Shown: piece after piece, positions 1-5,290 of the stretch
Numbering within the stretch: position 1 is the stretch's first letter
How the letters are laid out: each line of letters starts with the position of its first letter
From: an uncultured Oligoflexia bacterium
Lineage (GTDB): Bacteria > Bdellovibrionota > Bacteriovoracia > Bacteriovoracales > Bacteriovoracaceae
Length of the DNA: 5,291 nt
Direction of reading: 5' to 3'
Assembly: GCA_950060715.1 (NCBI GenBank)
Contig: CATLVA010000144.1
Span: 1-5,291 of the forward strand
The notes under the pieces: model-generated
Told to the model about the DNA's origin: nothing
What the model saw: only the letters and a program-made list of their open reading frames with translations
Database searches by the model: none
Translations under genes and position numbers: made by a program

Positions 1-2
1 AT

Positions 3-122
3 GCAAAAAATAATTTGATGATTAACTATCAGCTCGATACTACTGATCTTATGTGTTCTCGTGCTGGACAAATGAATGATCGAATTTACGAAGAATTGAA
101 AAGAGTCTATTATAGACCATAA
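3..122 (+). CDS. 3' end of an unrecognised protein gene (5' part outside the window)
   Basis: Frame 3 is open from the window edge to a TAA at 120-122 and encodes 39 C-terminal residues, including the stretches INYQLDTTDLMCSRAGQ and DRIYEELKRVYYRP. The other two forward frames stop within the first 20 bases. The composition looks like ordinary soluble protein, with one cysteine, mixed charges and a helix-like end. The next gene starts only 2 bases after this stop, which argues that the two are co-transcribed and probably translationally coupled. An internal ATG at position 18 has no Shine-Dalgarno sequence, so I read this as the tail of a longer gene rather than a 34-residue one. I do not recognise the family and infer no function. 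Confidence 0.6.
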   Translation, partial: AKNNLMINYQLDTTDLMCSRAGQMNDRIYEELKRVYYRP

Positions 123-124
123 TT

Positions 125-571
125 ATGAAGACTTATCAGATTATTATTATATTTGCGGTGGCCGTTTTTGCGGCCATTTCTATTATTTTATTCCAAACTT
201 TTAGAGTGAAAAGAGTCAATACCGTGTATCAGATCAAAGGCATGAATATCTGCTTTGTTGCTGATCAAAATTATAGGTTTGAAGCTAAGTCAGGTGGTTT
301 CGATTATTTTGCCGGTGAAAATAATGGTGAGGTACGATTGATTAACAGTTCAGATTTTTCAGAGGGCTTCACCCGTTCAAAGGTCAATGGAATTGACTAT
401 GCGTATTTTAAAGATAAGAATTTTAGAACTTACGAGTATAGGGTAGGTAAAGAGATGATTTTGAGAGATCATTTTCTTTATAAAAAACGCGCACCGGTTC
501 ATATCACTCCCTATAGAGATGAATGCTCTGAGATGAGTACTCTTTATAAGGTCGTTGAAATCGGTTTCTAA
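125..571 (+). CDS. Small membrane-anchored protein of unknown function
   Basis: The protein has 148 residues. Residues 5-24 form one uninterrupted hydrophobic segment (rich in I, V, A and F) preceded by a single lysine and followed by basic FRVKRV. This fits a single-pass N-terminal anchor or an uncleaved signal, with the rest outside the cytoplasmic membrane. No lipobox cysteine and no clear AxA cleavage site are visible. The exported part looks beta-rich, with many aromatic residues (YDYFAG-, YAYFKDKNFRTYEYR-like stretches), and has two cysteines, C43 and C134, that could form a disulfide. There is no good Shine-Dalgarno sequence before the ATG. The start lies 2 bases after the previous stop, so translation may depend on coupling. 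The next gene follows after 6 bases. I do not recognise the family; nothing visible suggests an enzyme. Confidence 0.75.
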   Translation: MKTYQIIIIFAVAVFAAISIILFQTFRVKRVNTVYQIKGMNICFVADQNYRFEAKSGGFDYFAGENNGEVRLINSSDFSEGFTRSKVNGIDYAYFKDKNFRTYEYRVGKEMILRDHFLYKKRAPVHITPYRDECSEMSTLYKVVEIGF

Positions 572-575
572 GGAG
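571..575 (+). promoter_or_regulatory. Ribosome binding site of the isomerase gene
   Basis: AGGAG overlaps the TAA of the preceding gene. It lies only 2 bases before the ATG at 578 but 5 bases before the adjacent in-frame ATG at 581, so the second methionine is probably the used start. The difference is one residue. Confidence 0.7.
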
Positions 576-577
576 AG

Positions 578-1138
578 ATGATGAAGTTTTTAATGGTTTT
601 AAGTTTATTAATTAGTAATTCAATAGCAGTAGCAGGAGTAAAAAAAATGGTAGTAATGAAGACAAATCATGGTGAAATTAAGATTGAACTTTTTGCGGAT
701 AAAGCACCTAAGACAGTTGAGAACTTTCTAAGCTATGTAGATGATAAATTTTATGATGGAACTATCTTTCACCGTGTAATTGATGGATTTATGATTCAAG
801 GTGGTGGCTTTGATAAAAATATGAAGCAAAAAGAGGTAAAAGCTCCTATTAAGAATGAGGCTAAATCAGGACCAGGTAATACAACTGGAACACTTGCAAT
901 GGCGAGAACAAACGATCCTCATTCAGCGACGGCTCAATTTTTCATAAATGTAAAAGACAATGATTTTCTCAATTATCAAAGTGACGCAAACATGGGTTAT
1001 GCAGTATTTGGTAAAGTTGTAGATGGTATGGATGTAGTTAACAAAATTAAGACTGTATCGACAACGACTTCAGGATTTCACCAAGATGTACCGGTTGAGC
1101 CTGTCATTATCGAAACAGTTAAAAGGGGAGACAAATAG
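578..1138 (+). CDS. Exported cyclophilin-type peptidyl-prolyl cis-trans isomerase (PpiA-like)
   Basis: This enzyme catalyses cis-trans isomerisation of Xaa-Pro peptide bonds and would assist folding of exported proteins in the periplasm. Residues 1-19 look like a Sec signal peptide (hydrophobic core [12 protein letters not shown] site before G20) with no lipobox. The cyclophilin domain fills residues 23-182. It carries the hallmark [13 protein letters not shown] (64-76), GTLAMAR (104-110), ATAQFFINV (117-125) and [14 protein letters not shown] (141-154). By comparison with human cyclophilin A, the catalytic R66, F71, Q74, Q120 and F122 are present. F130 sits where CypA has Trp121, as in bacterial cyclophilins that bind cyclosporin poorly. 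At 186 residues it matches the length of E. coli PpiA (about 190). ATG 581 is better spaced from the Shine-Dalgarno than ATG 578. It lies in the middle of a tight + strand cluster, and its last codons overlap the reading frame of the receiver gene downstream. Confidence 0.95.
   Translation: MMKFLMVLSLLISNSIAVAGVKKMVVMKTNHGEIKIELFADKAPKTVENFLSYVDDKFYDGTIFHRVIDGFMIQGGGFDKNMKQKEVKAPIKNEAKSGPGNTTGTLAMARTNDPHSATAQFFINVKDNDFLNYQSDANMGYAVFGKVVDGMDVVNKIKTVSTTTSGFHQDVPVEPVIIETVKRGDK
1124..1130 (+). promoter_or_regulatory. Purine-rich Shine-Dalgarno-like site ahead of the receiver frame
   Basis: AGGGGAG lies inside the last codons of the isomerase gene, 4 bases before an ATA (1135-1137) in the receiver frame. 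The ATA overlaps the isomerase TAG as ATAG. No comparable site precedes the GTG at 1165. This supports initiation at or near 1135, but it could be chance within coding sequence. Confidence 0.4.
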
Positions 1139-1164
1139 ACGCTTTAATAGACAACGATAAATTA

Positions 1165-1434
1165 GTGAGGAAGGCCTGGGAATTTGCTTATAAAGGTAAA
1201 TCCCTGGCCTTTGTCAGTTTTAGCTCGGTAGATGAGCTTTTATCCCATCCAAAATGTGGTGAAATCAAACGAGTTTTTATCGACTTTGATCTTGGACTGG
1301 AGAAAAATGGCATCGAACTTGCCGAAATCCTTAGAGAAAAAGGTTTTGATACAATCTTTCTCGCTAGTGGTAATACAGATGTTGCGCTGCCCAAGTGGAT
1401 GGCCGGATCAGTTGGTAAAAGACCTCCTATCTAA
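1165..1434 (+). CDS. Stand-alone response-regulator receiver (REC) domain; true start probably near 1135
   Basis: Receiver domains accept a phosphoryl group from a histidine kinase on an aspartate. Counting from GTG 1165, the likely acceptor is D40 in VFIDFDLG. The switch Ser/Thr is S68 in FLASGN and the conserved lysine is K85 in VGKRPP. GTG 1165 has no Shine-Dalgarno sequence and would fall in helix 1, removing strand 1 and the acidic pocket. The same frame is open back to 1123 and reads [10 protein letters not shown] directly before that GTG. This is exactly the missing strand 1 with the acidic pair, so the coded domain runs from about 1138. No ATG, GTG or TTG exists there; the only plausible start is ATA 1135. 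No output domain or kinase is attached. The GKRPP ending resembles receiver domains at the C-termini of hybrid kinases in Bdellovibrionota (from memory). It could be a phosphate sink, a shuttle, or the remnant of a larger gene. It ends in tandem stops, TAATAA. Confidence 0.7.
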   Translation: MRKAWEFAYKGKSLAFVSFSSVDELLSHPKCGEIKRVFIDFDLGLEKNGIELAEILREKGFDTIFLASGNTDVALPKWMAGSVGKRPPI

Positions 1435-1453
1435 TAAATATTTTACTAAAAAC

Positions 1454-1482
1454 TAGGCAACTCGCGCTCAAGGTTATATACG
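1454..1482 (+). promoter_or_regulatory. Possible promoter giving a leaderless mRNA for the collagen-like gene
   Basis: A -35-like TAGGCA (1454-1459) and a -10-like TATACG (1477-1482) are separated by 17 bases. The GTG start at 1489 follows the -10 by 6 bases, so transcription would begin at about the start codon. Each box matches the sigma-70 consensus at only 4 of 6 positions. The support is the missing Shine-Dalgarno sequence and the identical geometry upstream of the Uup gene. Confidence 0.3.
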
Positions 1483-1488
1483 CAGAGT

Positions 1489-2619
1489 GTGAAATACTTC
1501 ATTTTTTCAATACTTTTATTCTGTTTTCAGGCAATCGCTCAAGTTGATATCCAAGTTGATGGGCATAGAAGATTCTATGAACTAAAAGGCGAGAATGGTA
1601 TTTCCGCCCAAGACGCTAAAGATGCTTATCCATTAGACTGTAGACAATACCCTCATCGTGTAATCGATGGGCCTGATGGTGAAATGGGACCATCTGGAGA
1701 GGATGGGGAAGACGGGCAAGATGTATACCTTCGATATGCGAATCTAGTTGATCTTCAGAATATCGCTATAGACAATTCTGGTGGCATCGGCGGTAAAGGT
1801 GGTAAAGGCGGTGAGGGAGCTTCTGGTTGTAATGGCGGAATTCCCGGCATGCGTGGGCCGCGTGGAAAAGATGGAGCTCACGGGGACTTTGGAAAGGTCT
1901 ATCTCGTCAAAGAGGAAACGAATCTTCCTCGTGTTAATTCCACAAAAATTTTAACTCTAGAGGCACTGGCCAACGGAGAAAATAAGTTAAGTTATTTGAA
2001 GTGGCAAAAGCATGAAGGTTTAAAGGATCTTCTACACTTTTCTTCAAACACTTCAGACACCTATTACACATTCGATAAAAAAATTGAAAAAAGAATTATC
2101 ATTCAGTGGAATAATTTTCGCGATATATCTCAGTATTTACATACCAAAATTGGAGTTGATCTTTCAGATGACGGAGTTCAATTCAATGTTTATCGCGGAC
2201 CACTTCTCAAGTACCGAATTGTGGAAGGCGATGATTTTGCCACCATTATTATAGAGCAAGTTTTTAGCGAAGAGAGTTTAATTAATTTAGAACTCGGAAA
2301 ACTTCGTAGTTCCCAATTTGACCTAACTCTAGAGGTGGAAAGAAAGTATAATTTAAGTATTCCGCTTAAAACTACTTTTAACCTAACTTTGTATGCCGTT
2401 GATCCGCAAAATGGTGAATTGCAACTTATTGGTCATTTTCCTATGGGAGATAAATTCGTAAGTTTCGATGTCGATCGGTTCAATCTCTATATCGGGAAAC
2501 TTAACTTCCCTGCTCATTTCAAACAAAAAGGCACGAAATTAAAAGTCTTTTTGTCTGTATACCGTGAAAATTTAAAACAGCGCCGAACTTATGTTTTAAA
2601 GGGATTGTTTCGAATTTAG
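1489..2619 (+). CDS. Secreted collagen-like (Gly-X-Y) protein with a beta-rich C-terminal region
   Basis: Residues 1-17 are a typical signal peptide (hydrophobic FIFSILLFCF, AIA site before Q18), so the mature protein is exported. Residues 61-78 form six Gly-X-Y triplets rich in acidic residues. Residues 98-136 form a second glycine tract with about 12 triplets and one phase break at GGIPG. The two tracts flank a short hydrophobic stretch, VYLRYANLVDLQNIAI, that looks like a pair of beta strands. C51 and C114 may pair. From residue 150 on, the protein is about 225 residues of alternating hydrophobic strands with no motif I recognise. The layout resembles collagen-like proteins of uncharacterised function that I recall from predatory and filamentous bacteria. 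A surface or envelope structural role is an inference. The GTG start is chosen because it gives a proper signal peptide; no Shine-Dalgarno precedes it. The next secreted-protein gene follows after 16 bases. Confidence 0.85.
   Translation: MKYFIFSILLFCFQAIAQVDIQVDGHRRFYELKGENGISAQDAKDAYPLDCRQYPHRVIDGPDGEMGPSGEDGEDGQDVYLRYANLVDLQNIAIDNSGGIGGKGGKGGEGASGCNGGIPGMRGPRGKDGAHGDFGKVYLVKEETNLPRVNSTKILTLEALANGENKLSYLKWQKHEGLKDLLHFSSNTSDTYYTFDKKIEKRIIIQWNNFRDISQYLHTKIGVDLSDDGVQFNVYRGPLLKYRIVEGDDFATIIIEQVFSEESLINLELGKLRSSQFDLTLEVERKYNLSIPLKTTFNLTLYAVDPQNGELQLIGHFPMGDKFVSFDVDRFNLYIGKLNFPAHFKQKGTKLKVFLSVYRENLKQRRTYVLKGLFRI
1669..1896 (+). repeat. Collagen-like glycine-triplet coding tracts
   Basis: Two runs of GGN-led triplets (1669-1722 and 1780-1896) encode Gly-X-Y repeats, separated by 19 non-repeat codons. 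The first run is acidic (E and D in the Y position). The second begins with GGK/GGE units and ends with a GPR/GKD pattern, and the phase shifts by one residue at a proline. Codons vary between repeats, so this is an old protein-level repeat rather than a recent DNA tandem duplication. Confidence 0.8.
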
Positions 2620-2623
2620 TTTT

Positions 2624-2629
2624 AAGGAG
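2624..2629 (+). promoter_or_regulatory. Strong ribosome binding site
   Basis: AAGGAG lies 6 bases before the ATG at 2636 and fixes that start. It sits in the 16-base gap after the collagen-like gene, so the two genes are probably one transcript. Confidence 0.85.
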
Positions 2630-2635
2630 TAATAA

Positions 2636-3037
2636 ATGCGCTTAGCAATTATATTATTGATTAGTTTAGCAAATGCTTTAGCTTCTCCTACTCAAAAATT
2701 TATTCCTCAAAAAATTGAAGGACCTGTCGTTGAAGTGTTAATTGGTGAGCTGAATCCCTTTGTTGGAGACTATTGCGTTGTCATTATCAAAGACGTTGAA
2801 ACCGAAAAACTCTATGGGTTGGTAAGTGATGAAGGACCTTCAGGTCCACTTTGTGATGACGCTGAAACTATTGAGCGCGGGTGGATGGTAGGAGCCTATA
2901 AACCGAATTTAGCGTCATTGAAAAGCTCTGACCTGATTGGTGCGCTAAAAGAATACGCCAATATTGTTTTAAAAAATAAAGAAGTCTTCTTCTTAAAATA
3001 CGATGCAGGATTGTCCTTTTTAGGAGAGTCATTTTAA
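2636..3037 (+). CDS. Small exported protein of unknown function
   Basis: The protein has 133 residues with a clear signal peptide: basic R2, hydrophobic LAIILLISL, and an ALA site before S17. The mature chain is about 117 residues. It has a beta-rich first half (VVEVLIGELNPFVGDYCVVI) and a glycine/proline loop with an acidic patch (SDEGPSGPLCDD). A helical segment at about 98-113 is followed by a final strand. C47 and C73 are the only cysteines and could form one disulfide in the periplasm. No lipobox, membrane anchor or catalytic motif is visible, and I do not recognise the family. A strong Shine-Dalgarno sets the start. It lies 16 bases downstream of the collagen-like gene and is probably co-expressed with it. 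Its TAA overlaps the stop of the convergent Uup gene, leaving no room for a conventional terminator between them. Confidence 0.8.
   Translation: MRLAIILLISLANALASPTQKFIPQKIEGPVVEVLIGELNPFVGDYCVVIIKDVETEKLYGLVSDEGPSGPLCDDAETIERGWMVGAYKPNLASLKSSDLIGALKEYANIVLKNKEVFFLKYDAGLSFLGESF
3034..3037. other. Overlapping convergent stop codons
   Basis: The palindrome TTAA supplies the stop of the + strand gene (TAA, 3035-3037) and of the - strand Uup gene (TAA read from 3036 to 3034). The genes overlap by 4 bases tail to tail. I see no hairpin followed by a T tract on either strand, so each transcript probably ends within the other gene. Confidence 0.95.
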
Positions 3038-4986
3038 TCAGGCGATTTTTCTGAAAGATCTTCCCATTCTGCATAAAGATTATCTAGTTTAGTGCTTTCC
3101 TTGTTAAATTTCACTTCTAAATCTTGAAAGTTTTGATGTGAATTTTCTTTAGTGAAATCAAAGGCGGCCATTTCTTCTTTCATATTTTCAACCGTTTCTT
3201 CTTGAACTGCAATTTCATCTTCGATTGATTTCCATCGCTTCTTTTCATTGTAATTCATGCGAGGTTTTGGGGCACTAGTATCTATAGAGGTTTCAATTAA
3301 AGACGTCTCAGTTTTTTCTTCAGTAGTAATTTTAGGTTCTAGGCTTTCAATCAATTCTTTTTCAAAAATATAATCGGCGACTTGGGTATAACCGCCATTA
3401 AAAACTGTTATTGAATTGTCTTCAATAAGCCAACTGACCTGACAAACCTTATCTAGAAAAGATCTGTCGTGGCTAATAATAATGACCGGCTGAGAATACT
3501 CAATCAGAGTCTGCTCAAGCATCTCAATACTCTCAATATCTAAGTCGTTGGTTGGCTCATCAAATACCCAAAGATCCGCGCTTTGTTGCATGAACATGGC
3601 CAGTTGAAGCCGGTTTTTTTCCCCGCCCGATAGTCCCTCGCATGGCCTATTGATTTGATCTTTAGTGAATAAGAATTTTTGTAAATAACTATTTACATGT
3701 TCAAGTTTTCCCGATGGCAGATGCACATGATCTTTTCCATCTCCAATGATTTCAAATAGAGATTTGCTGAGGTCAAGTGTCTCTCGTTTTTGATCAAATA
3801 CTACAGTCTTGATCTCTTTGGGTTGGTGAAACCGACCGGAGTCTAATTGATATTTACCTTCTATGATTTTAATCAGAGTTGATTTACCTGCACCATTTGG
3901 TCCAAGAAGTGCAACTTTATTGCCTTTATATAAAGAGAGGTTTAAGTCTTTTAGTAGTGGTTTATCATCGTGAGAAAATGCACCATCATTAATTTCTAAA
4001 AGAAGCTTAGACTTATTTCCACTATGCTCAAGGGTTAGATTGAGTCTTTTTTTAGAGTTCTCTTTAAGTTTTTTAATATCTTGTTGGAGGTTATTGAAGC
4101 CTTCTACTCTTTTTTTAGATCGAGTACCACGCGCTTTGATTCCTTGCCGCATCCAACCTAATTCTCGTCTATGTTTGTTTTCTAATTTATCTAAGTTCTT
4201 TGCGAGCTCTTTTTCTTTTTCTTCCTGATATTCTAAGTAATCGAGGTAACTTCCATCAAAGCTCTCTAGACTACCTCTTTCAATATGGAGGATCTTATTA
4301 GTTGTCTCATTAAGGAGGTATCTATCGTGACTTATAATCATATAAGTCTTTTGGGACTTCTTTAATTCTTCTTCAAAGAGCTCAATCGTCTTGGTGTCTA
4401 AATGGTTGGTCGGTTCATCCCAAAGAATTAGACTCGAAGGAGCTGATAGACCCATTGCTAATGCCATTTTCCGCTGCTCACCACCTGAGAGGTTGGTAAG
4501 GTTTTTATCTAGATCGTTTAAATCAAAGGTCTTTAAATAAGAAAGGTAGCTTTGTTGAATTTGCCATCCTTTCAAGTGGTCAATTTGATCCAATAGGTTT
4601 TGCTGACGATTGAGGATTTCTTCTGTTGCATTATGAACCATCTCATCTTCTAGCGCCTTTAACTCCTGGTGCAGTGTTTTAAGTTTTGGATATAAAGATA
4701 AATAAAAATGAGTAATATCTAAATCGAGATGTCCTTGGATATCCAGTTCTTGGGGAATACACAGAACTGAAAATTCTTCATTATTCGTATCAAATAAAAA
4801 TGGTGGATTTGAAACGTCAGGAGAGACTTCTCCCATAATGATTTTAAATAGGGTGGATTTCCCGTGTCCATTGAGACCAATCAAACCGATTCGATCGCCT
4901 TTGTGTACCGAAAGTTTTGCGTCTTTAAATATGAGTTTTTCACCGAAGGCGAGGTTTAAGTTTTGAATTTGAAATAATATGGCCAT
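3034..4986 (-). CDS. uup: ABC-F family ATPase, Uup type
   Basis: This is a cytoplasmic protein with two ATPase domains and no membrane domain, as in the ABC-F family, which acts on ribosomes. E. coli Uup is also linked to DNA binding and transposon precise excision. ABC1 has Walker A GLNGHGKST (37-45), signature LSGGEQ (166-171), Walker B LILWDEPTNHLD (186-197) and switch H220. The linker (about 245-320) is charged and coiled, and carries GWMRQGIKARGTRSKKRVE (277-295), very close to the Uup linker pattern. ABC2 has GPNGAGKST (362-370), LSGGEKNR (452-459), LWVFDEPTNDLD (472-483) and H506. Residues 575-650 form a charged coiled-coil C-terminal domain preceded by a Thr/Glu-rich spacer, as in Uup. 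Its 650 residues compare with about 635 in E. coli. Both sites keep the catalytic glutamate. The start is fixed by MAILFQIQNLNLAFG and an in-frame stop just upstream; no Shine-Dalgarno is present. It follows a cysteine-rich gene by 19 bases. Confidence 0.93.
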   Translation of the reverse strand: MAILFQIQNLNLAFGEKLIFKDAKLSVHKGDRIGLIGLNGHGKSTLFKIIMGEVSPDVSNPPFLFDTNNEEFSVLCIPQELDIQGHLDLDITHFYLSLYPKLKTLHQELKALEDEMVHNATEEILNRQQNLLDQIDHLKGWQIQQSYLSYLKTFDLNDLDKNLTNLSGGEQRKMALAMGLSAPSSLILWDEPTNHLDTKTIELFEEELKKSQKTYMIISHDRYLLNETTNKILHIERGSLESFDGSYLDYLEYQEEKEKELAKNLDKLENKHRRELGWMRQGIKARGTRSKKRVEGFNNLQQDIKKLKENSKKRLNLTLEHSGNKSKLLLEINDGAFSHDDKPLLKDLNLSLYKGNKVALLGPNGAGKSTLIKIIEGKYQLDSGRFHQPKEIKTVVFDQKRETLDLSKSLFEIIGDGKDHVHLPSGKLEHVNSYLQKFLFTKDQINRPCEGLSGGEKNRLQLAMFMQQSADLWVFDEPTNDLDIESIEMLEQTLIEYSQPVIIISHDRSFLDKVCQVSWLIEDNSITVFNGGYTQVADYIFEKELIESLEPKITTEEKTETSLIETSIDTSAPKPRMNYNEKKRWKSIEDEIAVQEETVENMKEEMAAFDFTKENSHQNFQDLEVKFNKESTKLDNLYAEWEDLSEKSPD

Positions 4987-4992
4987 TCATGG

Positions 4993-5021
4993 AGTATAAT
5001 GTTTTTTAATCAATCGGTCTA
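4993..5021 (-). promoter_or_regulatory. Possible promoter giving a leaderless uup mRNA
   Basis: On the minus strand, TAGACC (5021-5016; 4 of 6 matches to TTGACA) is followed after 17 bases by TATACT (4998-4993; 5 of 6 matches to TATAAT). Six bases then separate the -10 from the uup ATG at 4986. Transcription would start at about that A. This would also exclude the competing out-of-frame ATG at 4990. The -35 box lies inside the end of the upstream cysteine-rich gene. Confidence 0.4.
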
Positions 5022-5290
5022 AGAATACATACTTTTTGGTCCAGTAGTTTCTCAAACTCCATATGAACTTCCAGCGAAGTCATATTCTCAAAGAGGCTGG
5101 TTTGATCCATCGTTAGTCGACATTGGAATAATAAATTATTTTCCCGTTGCTGAGTATAATAGCAATAGTCTTTTTCTCTTACTATTGAATGAATAATTTG
5201 TTCTTCTTTGGTAAGCGCATGAGGAGCTATGCAACGATAGAATTGGCAGGCACTAATTTGTTCAGCTAAATTGTAGCAATTAGTAACTGA
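5006..5290 (-). CDS. 3' part of a cysteine-rich protein gene, probably exported
   Basis: Reading the minus strand from 5290, one frame stays open for 94 codons to a TAA at 5008-5006. A competing minus frame, read from 5291, stops at its fourth codon. The fragment has six cysteines (fragment residues 5, 15, 20, 43, 57 and 88) in a pattern of NCYNLAEQISACQFYRC, then KDYCYY, then LLFQCRL. Cysteine content this high in a proteobacterial-type protein suggests disulfides and export. The order of an SxC-xYxC-like block followed by CxY and xxxC resembles small secreted proteins of unknown function that I recall from Bdellovibrionota and alphaproteobacteria, but that is memory only. The C-terminal half (LEVHMEFEKLLDQKVCILRP) looks mixed helix/strand. 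The 5' end, including any signal peptide, lies outside the window. The uup gene follows 19 bases downstream and may be partly co-transcribed. Confidence 0.65.
   Translation of the reverse strand, partial: SVTNCYNLAEQISACQFYRCIAPHALTKEEQIIHSIVREKDYCYYTQQRENNLLFQCRLTMDQTSLFENMTSLEVHMEFEKLLDQKVCILRPID

Noticed and set aside
1118..1138. Programmed frameshift fusing the isomerase to the receiver domain at AAAAGGGG
   Set aside because: The receiver frame is the -1 frame here, but the run does not form a proper heptamer in the isomerase frame (AAA AGG GGA), and the -1 frame has a TAA at 1120-1122. No downstream pseudoknot is evident. Slippage on the G run cannot be fully excluded.
1188..1394. Minus-strand open frame of 68 codons
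   Set aside because: It lies wholly inside the receiver-domain coding region, is Ser/Lys-rich and has no family resemblance; it is a shadow frame.
1232..1456. Plus-strand open frame of 74 codons in another frame
   Set aside because: It overlaps the receiver gene, whose frame encodes the recognisable motifs; it has no Shine-Dalgarno sequence or protein features.
1953..2334. Repeated TAACTCTAGAGG near 1953 and 2323
   Set aside because: There are only two copies of about 12 bases, both within coding sequence in unrelated protein contexts; chance or codon usage explains it.
3011..3022. Short inverted repeat TCCTTTTTAGGA as a terminator
   Set aside because: The stem is only 4 bases, AT-rich in the loop, lies inside coding sequence and has no following T tract in the right place.
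2868..3074. Minus-strand open frame of 68 codons across the convergent junction
   Set aside because: It overlaps both the exported 133-residue gene and the end of uup, and its arginine/leucine-rich composition is typical of an antisense frame.
4040..4228. Plus-strand open frame of 62 codons opposite uup
   Set aside because: It is antisense to the lysine-rich linker of uup, which explains its Phe/Ser/Leu-rich hydrophobic content.
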